Source: an uncultured Prevotellaceae bacterium (GTDB lineage: Bacteria; Bacteroidota; Bacteroidia; Bacteroidales; Bacteroidaceae). From it: DNA of 64,000 nucleotides. The stretch spans positions 42,414 to 106,413 of the forward strand of contig CACXQL010000006.1 in the NCBI GenBank assembly GCA_902769805.1, given 5' to 3'. Each line of letters begins with the position of its first letter. Positions within the stretch are counted from its first letter, which is position 1. A program made the translations under genes and the position numbers. The notes beneath the pieces are model-generated. The model saw only the letters and a list, made by a program, of their open reading frames with translations, ran no database searches and was not told where the DNA came from. Shown piece by piece: positions 17,801-25,512 of the stretch.

Positions 17801-17958
17801 GCGTATACTTTGCCATCCAGAACCTCTGCACGATTTCTCCGTACACCAAGTACGGTGATCCTGAGGTCGGTCAGGGTAGCGTTATCTATACCGGTCTCGA
17901 CACAGGCCGTTATGCAACTCCTCGCACATTCCAGTTTGGTCTTAATATCACCTTCTAA
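14737..17958 (+). CDS. SusC-like TonB-dependent transporter (right pair, apparently ON)
   Basis: 1073 residues; signal peptide (1-28) identical to that of the left SusC, then a shortened carboxypeptidase-D-like domain, plug (VVVGYGTMKKSDISGS, GSAGANGVIMITTK) and barrel ending in TF. Compared with the left paralogue it lacks 16 residues directly after the signal peptide (SIVKGTVNDEAGEPII), an exact in-frame loss of 48 bp. Most barrel strands are conserved, while loops differ, which points to different oligosaccharide preference. It is followed after 22 bp by its SusD partner and is preceded by the promoter of the invertible segment. Confidence 0.94.
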   Translation: MNRKIKSLQKPLVFLFLLCLFPLGAMAQGATVKVEGSNAGAITDFDGNFSVNAASNATLNISYVGYVTQQVNVSGRSNINVTLVEDTNTLDDVVVVGYGTMKKSDISGSVATINREQMERKVPVNVAQALQGAAAGVMVTNQDGAPGTKSAIRIRGIGTINGTAQPLYVVDGVQVGNDADFVNPADIESIEVLKDASATAIYGSAGANGVIMITTKHGQKGKMNVNITADFGFQTLPYKLNTITGDEYAKSIRASKANDGQTLNNQIWAEAYDGKRNYIDWQDQMYQTGFKQQYGISASGGTDKTQYNFSLGYLNNKGIIVNTNYSRLTSRASVKSKVNDYVEFGGDINYTYSTIKGNNIGLGNNQNLSSQRDIAQMAPTLDYIDDVTGEHVKVNVVNPDGTFGASKAPTPDGWEGMTAGAQNPYATQLEIGRETRNSRISINPYIDITFLNLKEHKLNLHSIASWTQTNSDNDEFSGMYKRYNSIGGKMVPVNYEGRDKEYYNFGLGMSKGLSKSIETYLTYNWSTDFNNLTFMIGNSVTKYEGSWVSGSGHTFLSPDNRLISLAEVINPSNGGFNAEVKTISYYGRLVYSLFDRYIVTATLRRDGSSNFSSTNRWGTFPSVAAAWRITEEPFMKDVKWLSNAKLRFGWGQTGNAGGIAGRSTYALSSVNTKYQFYKQGMGGGSTGDFSRVQGFYAPLVDTNLKWETNEQLNFGLDLGFLNNDLTVTLDYFTRKTKDLLIDRQIRPSAGNSSIYTNFGQINNYGFEFSVNYNKRLNKDWTINVAFNGSTLKNEIKKMGVDYTSTCGGSNSTYSAEDAMDGSNVGAVNGTGFVWDNHSICREGEAVGSYYGYRVAGIINTDEDLAKAKAQGQNAKKGDFLFVDTDGNGTLDDGDRQIIGNGLPSFNYGLNISASYKNWDFSVYTYGVFGMDILSYSKMRMSIMNPSDDSWTPALLQDSYNNMWSEDNKGASLPRLTRLDDNKNSRISDAWIESGNFLKISNIQIGYTLPRDIVKKLLIQNARVYFAIQNLCTISPYTKYGDPEVGQGSVIYTGLDTGRYATPRTFQFGLNITF

Positions 17959-17980
17959 TTACTTATAAAAGAAATAGATT

Positions 17981-19915
17981 ATGAAAAATAATATTAAATA
18001 TTTTGTATTGGCAGGTCTGGGATGCATCGCTCTGGCTTCGTGTAACAACGATAAGTTCCTGGACGTTACACAGTATGACATTCTGTCCATTGATGCCCAA
18101 TTCGAGAACGATAACAATGCTCGCCTCGGCCTGAATGGTATCTATGCCTACAACAATGTCAGCACACAGGATAACAGCTGGGGCTACAAGCCCAACCTGT
18201 TTACCGGCAGCCACCCAACCATGGACACCCAGTGTACGGGTTGGGACGTGAAGTTCCTCAACCAGACCTGGGACGCCAACGTAGGCGAGCTCGGTGAAGG
18301 ATGGGCTCACGCATACGCTGCTATCAGCCGCGCCAACCTCTATCTGGAGGGTCTGGATAAGGCAGAAAACGTCAGCGTTAATGCCAAGAGATATTGTACA
18401 GGAGAGGCACGTGCCCTCCGTGGATACTTCTACAGCTGGCTTGCCACCACCTTCGGTCGTGTGCCCATGCTTGCCACCGGTGAGGACTTCAACAACACTC
18501 CCAACAAGGCTGCTGCCGAGACCTACGAGGAGATGTGGGACTTCATCATCGAGGACTTCGAGGCTGCTGCCGGTTTGCTTTCATGGAAGCCGTATAACGA
18601 CGAGTATGGTCGTTGCACCAAGGGTATGGCAAAGGCATACCTCGCAGACGCCTATATGTGGAAGGCTTACCGTTGCCCGGACAAAGCTGCCGAATGCTAT
18701 AAAAAGGCAAAGGCTGAGCTGAAGGACATCATCGACAGCGGTACCTACAAGCTCTCTACCAACTTCGCCACCAACTGGGATCCCGCTGGTTTCTGGAACG
18801 AGGAGTGTATCTGGGCAATGTGCTCTGACGAGGGTAAGGAATGGAGCAGCTGGGGTGGCGACCGTACCATCACCTTCTGTAATCCTAACATGTTCAAGTG
18901 GTTCACCGCTTGTCCTGAGAATGGTGGTTGGGGAGCCGAATACCTCTCTTGGGAGTGGTATGCTTGTTATGAGCCGGGCGACACTCGCCGTGACGCTTCC
19001 TGTGCAACTGGTAAGATTCCTGAAGCAGATTTGGCTAAATGGGGTATTGAGAAGTCTAAGAATGTTTGGGGATACCATCCCTATCTGAAGGATTCCTTAG
19101 GAACAAAATATAGCGACGCCAGTGATCCCAACTATGGTAAGGTAGTTCATCCTTTCAAGAATGCTGAAGGTGTTTGGTCAGGTACTAAGACAGAACAGTT
19201 CCATTTCACTAATGGTGAGTTTGCTCCTGCTATCTGGACTACAAAGATCTGGCGTAATGCTTATGCTGACGGTAACTCTTGGGGTACTCAGATGTGGTCA
19301 CCAACCATTATATACGGAAAACGTTACGCTAACGTGCTGCTTGACTATGCAGAGTGCTGTTTCCGCACTGGTGAAGCTGATAAAGGTTGGGCTGCTATCG
19401 ATGAACTTCGTAACCGTGCTTGGGGTAACTTGACAATAGGTCAGGACTACAGCAGGTATATGGCTCACTTTAACACAGTTTACGATGCCTATCCTTGGCA
19501 GGGTGACGAGAAGAATCCACACCCAGAGTTAAAGCCATCGATGACAAAGTATCCTATCGGTGTGCTGGATGCCCCTGTTACGGTTCCTTCTGCAAAGGCT
19601 TACTACGAGGCACTTGCTAAAAAACCAAACCGCGTTGGTTATGTTCACAAGTCTGAGGCTTGGAAGGTAGCTGTCAACGAGGAACGTCGTAAGGAGTTCA
19701 ACTCAGAGTGGTGTCTCTGCCCGGATATGATCAAGTCTGGCTATATCCAGGATCACATCGACTACAACTATCCGAAGGATAACGGCGGTTCTGACTACGC
19801 CAACTATCCTTGGTCTAAGCGTGAGTTCGACTTCGACGTCAACAAGATGGATATGCCTATCCCTGCTGCTGAGTTGCTCAAGAATACGCTGCTGAAGCAG
19901 AACCCAGGATACTAA
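17981..19915 (+). CDS. SusD-like glycan-binding lipoprotein (right pair)
   Basis: 644 residues with lipobox LASC followed by NNDKFLDVTQYD. The SusD signatures ARALRGYFYSWLATTFGR and GRCTKGMAKAYLADAYMWKAY and the C-terminal ERRKEFNSEW are present and align with the left SusD. It is a surface partner of the SusC encoded just upstream (22-bp gap). A strong terminator follows, so susC and susD form a two-gene operon. Confidence 0.93.
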   Translation: MKNNIKYFVLAGLGCIALASCNNDKFLDVTQYDILSIDAQFENDNNARLGLNGIYAYNNVSTQDNSWGYKPNLFTGSHPTMDTQCTGWDVKFLNQTWDANVGELGEGWAHAYAAISRANLYLEGLDKAENVSVNAKRYCTGEARALRGYFYSWLATTFGRVPMLATGEDFNNTPNKAAAETYEEMWDFIIEDFEAAAGLLSWKPYNDEYGRCTKGMAKAYLADAYMWKAYRCPDKAAECYKKAKAELKDIIDSGTYKLSTNFATNWDPAGFWNEECIWAMCSDEGKEWSSWGGDRTITFCNPNMFKWFTACPENGGWGAEYLSWEWYACYEPGDTRRDASCATGKIPEADLAKWGIEKSKNVWGYHPYLKDSLGTKYSDASDPNYGKVVHPFKNAEGVWSGTKTEQFHFTNGEFAPAIWTTKIWRNAYADGNSWGTQMWSPTIIYGKRYANVLLDYAECCFRTGEADKGWAAIDELRNRAWGNLTIGQDYSRYMAHFNTVYDAYPWQGDEKNPHPELKPSMTKYPIGVLDAPVTVPSAKAYYEALAKKPNRVGYVHKSEAWKVAVNEERRKEFNSEWCLCPDMIKSGYIQDHIDYNYPKDNGGSDYANYPWSKREFDFDVNKMDMPIPAAELLKNTLLKQNPGY

Positions 19916-19936
19916 TCCATAGGTTTATCATACAGA

Positions 19937-19969
19937 AGATGCCGCGTTTGAAGCGCGGCATCTTTTTTG
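19937..19969 (+). terminator. Terminator of the right SusC/D operon
   Basis: Perfect 10-bp stem AGATGCCGCG (19937-19946) / CGCGGCATCT (19954-19963), 7-nt loop, then a T-run. Confidence 0.92.
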
Positions 19970-19996
19970 TTTTGTTTACTATTTCTTACCTAAACA

Positions 19997-20028
19997 TTTG
20001 GAAGGATGGAAAAGAAAACGTACCTTTG
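19997..20028 (+). promoter_or_regulatory. Promoter of the membrane protein / propeller / GH3 operon
   Basis: TTTG (19997-20000), 20 nt, TACCTTTG (20021-20028), a full consensus match. It lies downstream of upstream in-frame ATG/GTG candidates, so it fixes the start of the first gene at ATG 20047. Confidence 0.85.
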
Positions 20029-20046
20029 CAGGTGATTCTGAAAACG

Positions 20047-21300
20047 ATGAAGGCAAAGAGTTGGATTTCCCAATACGGACAAAAGGCACTGCTGGCAATT
20101 CTTGCGATAGCGGTCTTCTGCTATTGGTATTTCTTGTACCCTTATGTAATTGTTGTCAGAGAAATGTCGCAATTGTTCCTCTGGAATTGCGACTATCTGA
20201 TGGAGCGCATGACGGTACCTGGCGGAGCGGCTCAATATTTAGGAGAATGCATTACCCAGTTCTTCATGAACCCAACCAATGGGGCATTGACGTATGCCAT
20301 TTTCTTCATCCTTGCACAAAAACTTTCTTCCAAACTGCTTCTGCAATTCTTCCCAACTATCAGGAATAAAATACGTTTTCCGCTTTCTTTGGTTATTCCA
20401 ATCCTATTATGGTATGTAGCCATGCTACCCCATATCCCACTGACACCAACGATGGCTGCACTACTTGTGATGGCGGTGGGGTGCGCGGTCATGAGCATAC
20501 AGGCAAAACGGATAAGGCTCATCATCCTATGTCTGCTGATTCCTGTCATGTATTGGCTGATAGGTCCAATGGCAGCTCTTCTCATCTTCTGTTCTATCCG
20601 CTGGATACCCCTGACAGCCACGTTATTCACTACCTGTCTGATTGGAAGTTCGTACGTAATGCCCTATCCGTTGGCACAAATCGCCAAAGGCATCGACTAC
20701 GATTGGAGTGGTGTCAGGGAAATGGGCACCTACGAGGAAATGGAGTGCGATATGCTAATACGTCAGCAGCAGTGGGACAAGATTCTGGAGAAATTCCCTG
20801 CGCCCAAATCTCCAGCTGTGAGGAGTGCTTGCATATTAGCCTACTATCAGTCTGGGCAAATGGGATATCAAGAACTCATGTCAACGATTGTAATACCTAT
20901 CAGTATGTATGAAAGTGCCCCCTCCGTATTCTGTTTAGACGATTTGCATTTTAACGTTTATTTTGGCAGTTTGTCGTCTGCCTTTATCGTCAGCGAATTG
21001 GCTACTCAGCTAAGTTGGCCCGCCATTTCCCAGCGTGCTGCCTTCGAAGCCATGGAGTATATCCCCAACTACAACAAGAGCGGCAGGGCGCTTAAAAAGC
21101 TGACGGAAATCTGCATCATTACAGGACAATATGACTTGGCAGAAAAATATCTCTCTATTCTGGATGAGACGACATTCTACCGACGTTGGGTAAAGAAAAT
21201 GCGCCCCTTAGTTAATAACCCCAAGTTGATAGAGCAATATCCTTTTATGAGGAAATCACGTGACTCGTATCTGAAGACCAAAGACTTTTTCTTTATCTAA
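20047..21300 (+). CDS. Multi-pass membrane protein with C-terminal TPR-like region (DUF6057-like)
   Basis: 417 residues from ATG 20047. I chose this start because the frame's earlier start at 19939 lies inside the preceding terminator and upstream of the consensus promoter at 19997-20028. The N-terminal half has several hydrophobic segments (for example ALLAILAIAVFCYWYFLYPY, LSLVIPILLWYVAML, IRLIILCLLIPVMYWLIG). The C-terminal half is soluble and helical with TPR-like features (EEMECDMLIRQQQWDKILEKF, GQYDLAEKYLSIL). From memory it resembles the Bacteroidota family DUF6057; function unknown. It is 7 bp upstream of the CxxCH lipoprotein gene, so the two are probably partners in the envelope. 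Confidence 0.75.
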   Translation: MKAKSWISQYGQKALLAILAIAVFCYWYFLYPYVIVVREMSQLFLWNCDYLMERMTVPGGAAQYLGECITQFFMNPTNGALTYAIFFILAQKLSSKLLLQFFPTIRNKIRFPLSLVIPILLWYVAMLPHIPLTPTMAALLVMAVGCAVMSIQAKRIRLIILCLLIPVMYWLIGPMAALLIFCSIRWIPLTATLFTTCLIGSSYVMPYPLAQIAKGIDYDWSGVREMGTYEEMECDMLIRQQQWDKILEKFPAPKSPAVRSACILAYYQSGQMGYQELMSTIVIPISMYESAPSVFCLDDLHFNVYFGSLSSAFIVSELATQLSWPAISQRAAFEAMEYIPNYNKSGRALKKLTEICIITGQYDLAEKYLSILDETTFYRRWVKKMRPLVNNPKLIEQYPFMRKSRDSYLKTKDFFFI

Positions 21301-21307
21301 CTGCCTT

Positions 21308-22780
21308 ATGAAACACCAGCTAATTTCACTTATCATTATACCCTTATCATTTTTCATCCTGATAGGCTGTCACACCGTGCCTGCGAATGTGGCTCAGAAG
21401 GATGAGTTGCCTGACATCTATCCTGACTATACGGATGTCACGATACCCGTAGGTATTGCCCCCTTGAATTTCTCCATGGCAGATGACGAGGTCACGACAA
21501 TGGATGTGACAGTCAAAGGCTCCAAGACAGGGACACTCCATAGCAACGGAGACTTTGCGGACTTCGATATAGACGACTGGCATCAGCTGTTGGAAGACAA
21601 CCAAGGAGGACAACTTCTTGTAACGGTATGTGCGGAGAAAGACGGGAAATGGACTCAATACCGTGAGTTCCCGATGCATGTGAGCAAGTATGCCCTTGAG
21701 GAATGGGGCATCACCTACCGCCGCATACCTCCCAGCTATGAGATATATAGTAAGATGGGACTCTACCAGCGTGACCTCAGCAATTTCGACGAAACGGCCA
21801 TGCTGGTTAATACACAGACGCGCGACCAATGCATCAACTGCCATACAGCCAACCGCACCAATCCAGACCAGTATGTATTCCACGTACGTGGAGAACATGG
21901 TGCCACCGTTATAAGCCTCCAAGGGAAGGACGAGTTACTCATGGCTAAGAATGAGAACCTGGGAGGCTCGATGGTCTATCCCTACTGGCATCCTAACGGA
22001 CGCTATTGTGCTTTCTCCACCAACAAGACATCCCAGATGTTCCATTTTGCCAAGAACAAGCGTATTGAAGTCTATGACTCCTCGTCTGACGTTTTCGTCT
22101 ATGACACCAAGGAGCATGCCATCCTCCAAGACACGCTGACGATGAAGAAGTACTGGGCTGAGAACTGTCCCGCCTTCTCACCAGACGGGAAATGGCTCTA
22201 TTATGTCACTGCAAAGCGACAGCTCTATCCCACAGACTATGACAAGGAATGCTATAGTCTCTGCCGTGTGCCCTTTGATGCCAACACAGGAAAGATCGGA
22301 GAACAGGTGGATACCCTTATCCAGACCAGTCGCATCGGCAAGAGTGTGACATGGCCGCGTCCCTCCTATGACGGCAGGTATCTCATGTACACCCAAGCCG
22401 ACTACGGCTATTTCTCTGTCTGGCATCCTGAGGCTGACCTCTGGCTGCTGGACTTGCAGACAGGTGAGACACGACCGATGGATGAGGTCAACAGTGAGCG
22501 CGCAGAGAGTTTCCATAACTGGAACACCAACAGCCACTGGTTCCTGTTCACCAGCCGACGGGAAGACGGACTCTACACCCGTATCTATCTTGCCTCCTTT
22601 GAGAACGGCAAGGCTACCAAGCCTTTCCTCCTACCCCAGCATAACCCGAAGGAATATTACCGCCTTTCATTGTATTCCTTCAACACCCCGGACTTCTCCA
22701 GCCGACACATCGACTGCAATGCAAGGGAGATGGGGCAACGTATTGAGAGTGACCAACGAACAGAAACAATTATAAAGTAA
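21308..22780 (+). CDS. TolB-like beta-propeller lipoprotein with a CxxCH haem-binding motif
   Basis: 490 residues; lipobox LIGC near residue 21. Residues 30-160 are a beta-rich domain; Cys175-Ile-Asn-Cys178-His179 is a single c-type haem motif; residues 200-470 contain WD40/PD40-type blades (YWHPNGRYCAFST, AFSPDGKWLYYVT, RPSYDGRYLMYTQ). A surface or periplasmic role in binding or electron transfer is conceivable, but no function is established here. It is placed between a membrane protein and the GH3 beta-xylosidase (5-bp gap) in one transcription unit. Confidence 0.8.
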   Translation: MKHQLISLIIIPLSFFILIGCHTVPANVAQKDELPDIYPDYTDVTIPVGIAPLNFSMADDEVTTMDVTVKGSKTGTLHSNGDFADFDIDDWHQLLEDNQGGQLLVTVCAEKDGKWTQYREFPMHVSKYALEEWGITYRRIPPSYEIYSKMGLYQRDLSNFDETAMLVNTQTRDQCINCHTANRTNPDQYVFHVRGEHGATVISLQGKDELLMAKNENLGGSMVYPYWHPNGRYCAFSTNKTSQMFHFAKNKRIEVYDSSSDVFVYDTKEHAILQDTLTMKKYWAENCPAFSPDGKWLYYVTAKRQLYPTDYDKECYSLCRVPFDANTGKIGEQVDTLIQTSRIGKSVTWPRPSYDGRYLMYTQADYGYFSVWHPEADLWLLDLQTGETRPMDEVNSERAESFHNWNTNSHWFLFTSRREDGLYTRIYLASFENGKATKPFLLPQHNPKEYYRLSLYSFNTPDFSSRHIDCNAREMGQRIESDQRTETIIK

Positions 22781-22785
22781 ACAAC

Positions 22786-25374
22786 ATGAGACTCATTACT
22801 ACAACCTGCTTGTGCCTTATGGCACTCTTTGCCTCAGCCCAGCAGTCTGCGGCAAACAAGTATCCGTATCAGAACCCCAACCTGTCAGCCCATGAGCGCG
22901 CCGTTGACCTCTGCTCCCGTCTGACACTGGAAGAGAAGGCATCCCTGATGCTTGACGAGTCACCAGCCATCCCCCGTCTGGGTATCAAGAAGTTCTTTTG
23001 GTGGAGTGAAGCTCTTCACGGAGCCGCTAACATGGGAAACGTCACTGTCTTCCCCGAACCTATCGCCATGGCATCATCGTTCAACCCCTCCTTATTATAT
23101 AAGGTGTTCGACGCTGCCAGCACGGAGTTCCGCGCCCAGTATAACGAGCGCATGTACCGCGGTTCTGGCGAGGATGAGAAGTTTCATAGCCTCTCCGTCT
23201 GGACACCGAATGTAAACATCTTCCGTGACCCCCGTTGGGGAAGAGGTCAGGAGACCTATGGCGAGGATCCCTATCTCACTTCCGTGATGGGTGTACAGGT
23301 TGTCAAGGGACTTCAGGGACCTGAGGACTCCAAGTATCGTAAGTTGTGGGCTTGTGCCAAACACTATGCCGTACACAGCGGACCAGAGTATACCCGTCAT
23401 ACCGCCAACCTCACCGATGTGTCACCCCGTGACTTCTGGGAGACCTATATGCCAGCCTTCAAGACACTGGTACAGGATGCCAAGGTGCGTGAGGTGATGT
23501 GCGCCTACCAACGTCTTGACGACGACCCCTGCTGCGGCAGCAACCGTCTGATGCAGACCATCCTTCGTGATGAATGGGGATTCCAGTACCTCGTTGTCAG
23601 CGACTGTGGTGCTGTCAGTGACTTCCACATGAACCATAAGTCATCATCCGATGCCGTTCATGGCTCATCAAAAGCCGTCCTTGCCGGTACTGACGTGGAG
23701 TGCGGTTTCGACTATGCCTATAAGAGTATTCCAGAAGCCGTCCGTCGTGGGTTCATCACAGAGGCAGAGGTGGACAAGCACGTCATCCGCCTGTTGGAAG
23801 GTCGCTTCGACTTAGGTGAGATGGACGACCCCTCTTTGGTGGAGTGGTCGAAGATTCCCTACTCTGCCATGGATTCTAAAGAGCACCGCCAGCTGGCTCT
23901 TGACATGGCACGCCAGACGATTGTGTTGTTACAGAACAAGAACAATGTCCTGCCATTGAAGAAGAATGCAGAGAAGATTGCCGTCATCGGTCCCAATGCC
24001 GACGACAAGCCTCTGATGTGGGGTAACTATAACGGTATGCCCAACCATACCATCTCCATCCTGGAGGGTATCACAGCGAAACAGAAGAAGGTCGTCTATC
24101 ATCCTGGCTGCGACCTTACCTATGACAAGGTGATGGACTGTCTGATGGCTTCCCAGTGTAGTTTCGAGGGAAAGAAAGGAATGAAAGGAACCTTCTGGAA
24201 TGACACCACCCTGGCAGGCAAGCCCGTAACCACCCAATACTATACCACACCACTTGCTGTCACAACGGCAGGTATGCATAATTTCGCCCCTGGTGTAAAA
24301 ATCGAGGACTTCTCAGCTAAGTACGAGACTGTCTTTACACCTAAGGAGTCTGGCGAGTATGTGGTGAACCTTGAGGGATGCGGTCATTTCGAACTCTATA
24401 TCAACGGAGAACGAAAGGTACTGGAGCACACCTGGCGCACGACACCCACACGCACAGCCATTCAGGCTGAGAAGGGGAAGGATTATACCATTGAGGTACG
24501 TTTCAAGTTTGTCAAAACATGGAATGCCAACCTGAAGATCAATATTGCCAAAGAGTATCCTATCGACTACCAGCAGATTATCGACCAGCTGAAGGATGTC
24601 AACAAGGTTATCTTCTGCGGAGGTATCTCGGCAGCCCTTGAGGGTGAGGAGATGCCCGTTGATATTGATGGCTTCAAAGGTGGCGACCGTACACATATCG
24701 AGTTACCGAAGGTACAGCGTGACTTCCTGAAAGCACTCAAGGCAGCAGGCAAGACCGTTATCTTCGTCAACTGCTCAGGCTCTGCCATCGCACTGACCCC
24801 GGAGACTCAGTCCTGTGACGCTATCGTACAGGTTTGGTATGCCGGACAGGAGGGCGGTACCGCCATCGCCGACGTACTCTTCGGTGACTATAACCCCTGC
24901 GGAAAGTTACCCATCACGTTCTACAAGAACTCCGAACAGTTGCCTGACTATGAGGACTACTCCATGAAAGGACGTACATACCGCTATTTCGACGATCCGC
25001 TGTTTGCTTTCGGCTACGGCATGAGCTATACCCAGTTCCAGATTGGTGAAGGAACCTTGGAGAAACAAGGCAGCAACTATACCATGACCATACCTGTCAC
25101 CAATACTGGCAAACGGGATGGCACAGAGATTGTCCAGCTCTATATCCGCGACCTCTCCGACAAGGAAGGACCTATCAAGTCCCTGCGCGCTTTCCAACGT
25201 GTTGACGTAAAGGCTGGTCAGACCAGCCGCGCCTCCCTGGTGCTGACTCCGAAGTCCTTCGAGTTCTTCGATACTGAGACCAATACCATGAGGACCAAGC
25301 CTGGTAATTACCAGATCCTATATGGTAACAGTTCAAGACCGGAAGACCTGAAAACGATGACAATCACCTATTAA
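22786..25374 (+). CDS. GH3 beta-xylosidase (or beta-glucosidase) with PA14 insert
   Basis: 862 residues with a signal peptide (1-18). Residues 40-345 are the GH3 barrel with KHYAVHSGPE and the nucleophile Asp273 in VVSDCGAVSD. The alpha/beta sandwich domain is interrupted by a PA14-like domain (about residues 495-585), and a fibronectin-III-like domain closes the C terminus. The SDCGA nucleophile context and the xylan neighbours favour beta-xylosidase, as for the characterised Prevotella Xyl3 enzymes; beta-glucosidase activity is the alternative. It would hydrolyse imported or periplasmic xylo-oligosaccharides from their non-reducing ends. Last gene of a three-gene operon. Confidence 0.9.
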   Translation: MRLITTTCLCLMALFASAQQSAANKYPYQNPNLSAHERAVDLCSRLTLEEKASLMLDESPAIPRLGIKKFFWWSEALHGAANMGNVTVFPEPIAMASSFNPSLLYKVFDAASTEFRAQYNERMYRGSGEDEKFHSLSVWTPNVNIFRDPRWGRGQETYGEDPYLTSVMGVQVVKGLQGPEDSKYRKLWACAKHYAVHSGPEYTRHTANLTDVSPRDFWETYMPAFKTLVQDAKVREVMCAYQRLDDDPCCGSNRLMQTILRDEWGFQYLVVSDCGAVSDFHMNHKSSSDAVHGSSKAVLAGTDVECGFDYAYKSIPEAVRRGFITEAEVDKHVIRLLEGRFDLGEMDDPSLVEWSKIPYSAMDSKEHRQLALDMARQTIVLLQNKNNVLPLKKNAEKIAVIGPNADDKPLMWGNYNGMPNHTISILEGITAKQKKVVYHPGCDLTYDKVMDCLMASQCSFEGKKGMKGTFWNDTTLAGKPVTTQYYTTPLAVTTAGMHNFAPGVKIEDFSAKYETVFTPKESGEYVVNLEGCGHFELYINGERKVLEHTWRTTPTRTAIQAEKGKDYTIEVRFKFVKTWNANLKINIAKEYPIDYQQIIDQLKDVNKVIFCGGISAALEGEEMPVDIDGFKGGDRTHIELPKVQRDFLKALKAAGKTVIFVNCSGSAIALTPETQSCDAIVQVWYAGQEGGTAIADVLFGDYNPCGKLPITFYKNSEQLPDYEDYSMKGRTYRYFDDPLFAFGYGMSYTQFQIGEGTLEKQGSNYTMTIPVTNTGKRDGTEIVQLYIRDLSDKEGPIKSLRAFQRVDVKAGQTSRASLVLTPKSFEFFDTETNTMRTKPGNYQILYGNSSRPEDLKTMTITY

Positions 25375-25380
25375 TAACAG

Positions 25381-25408
25381 ACAGGGCAGGACGACAATCC
25401 TGCCCTGT
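25381..25408 (+). terminator. Hairpin terminator after GH3
   Basis: Perfect 11-bp stem ACAGGGCAGGA / TCCTGCCCTGT with a 6-nt loop. No long T-run follows, but the stem is strong and starts 7 bp after the stop codon. Confidence 0.8.
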
Positions 25409-25442
25409 AACATTATTTCCAACTCATTTTTTGTAACATTTA

Positions 25443-25474
25443 TTTGGTACATTTCATAAAATGTACTACCTTTG
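25443..25474 (+). promoter_or_regulatory. HTCS promoter with a palindrome filling the spacer
   Basis: TTTG (25443-25446), 20 nt, TACCTTTG (25467-25474). The entire 20-nt spacer (25447-25466) is the perfect inverted repeat GTACATTT-CATA-AAATGTAC. A protein bound there would block or reshape this promoter, so it is a likely operator for repression of the sensor gene. Confidence 0.8.
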
Positions 25475-25512
25475 CACTTGTTCTGATGTAACATCGCATA
25501 TTTAAACCAGTA

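Noticed and set aside
19939-20046. N-terminal extension of the membrane protein gene (ATG-like start at 19939)
   Set aside because: This stretch includes the terminator hairpin of the previous operon and the consensus promoter at 19997-20028; translation must begin downstream, at 20047.
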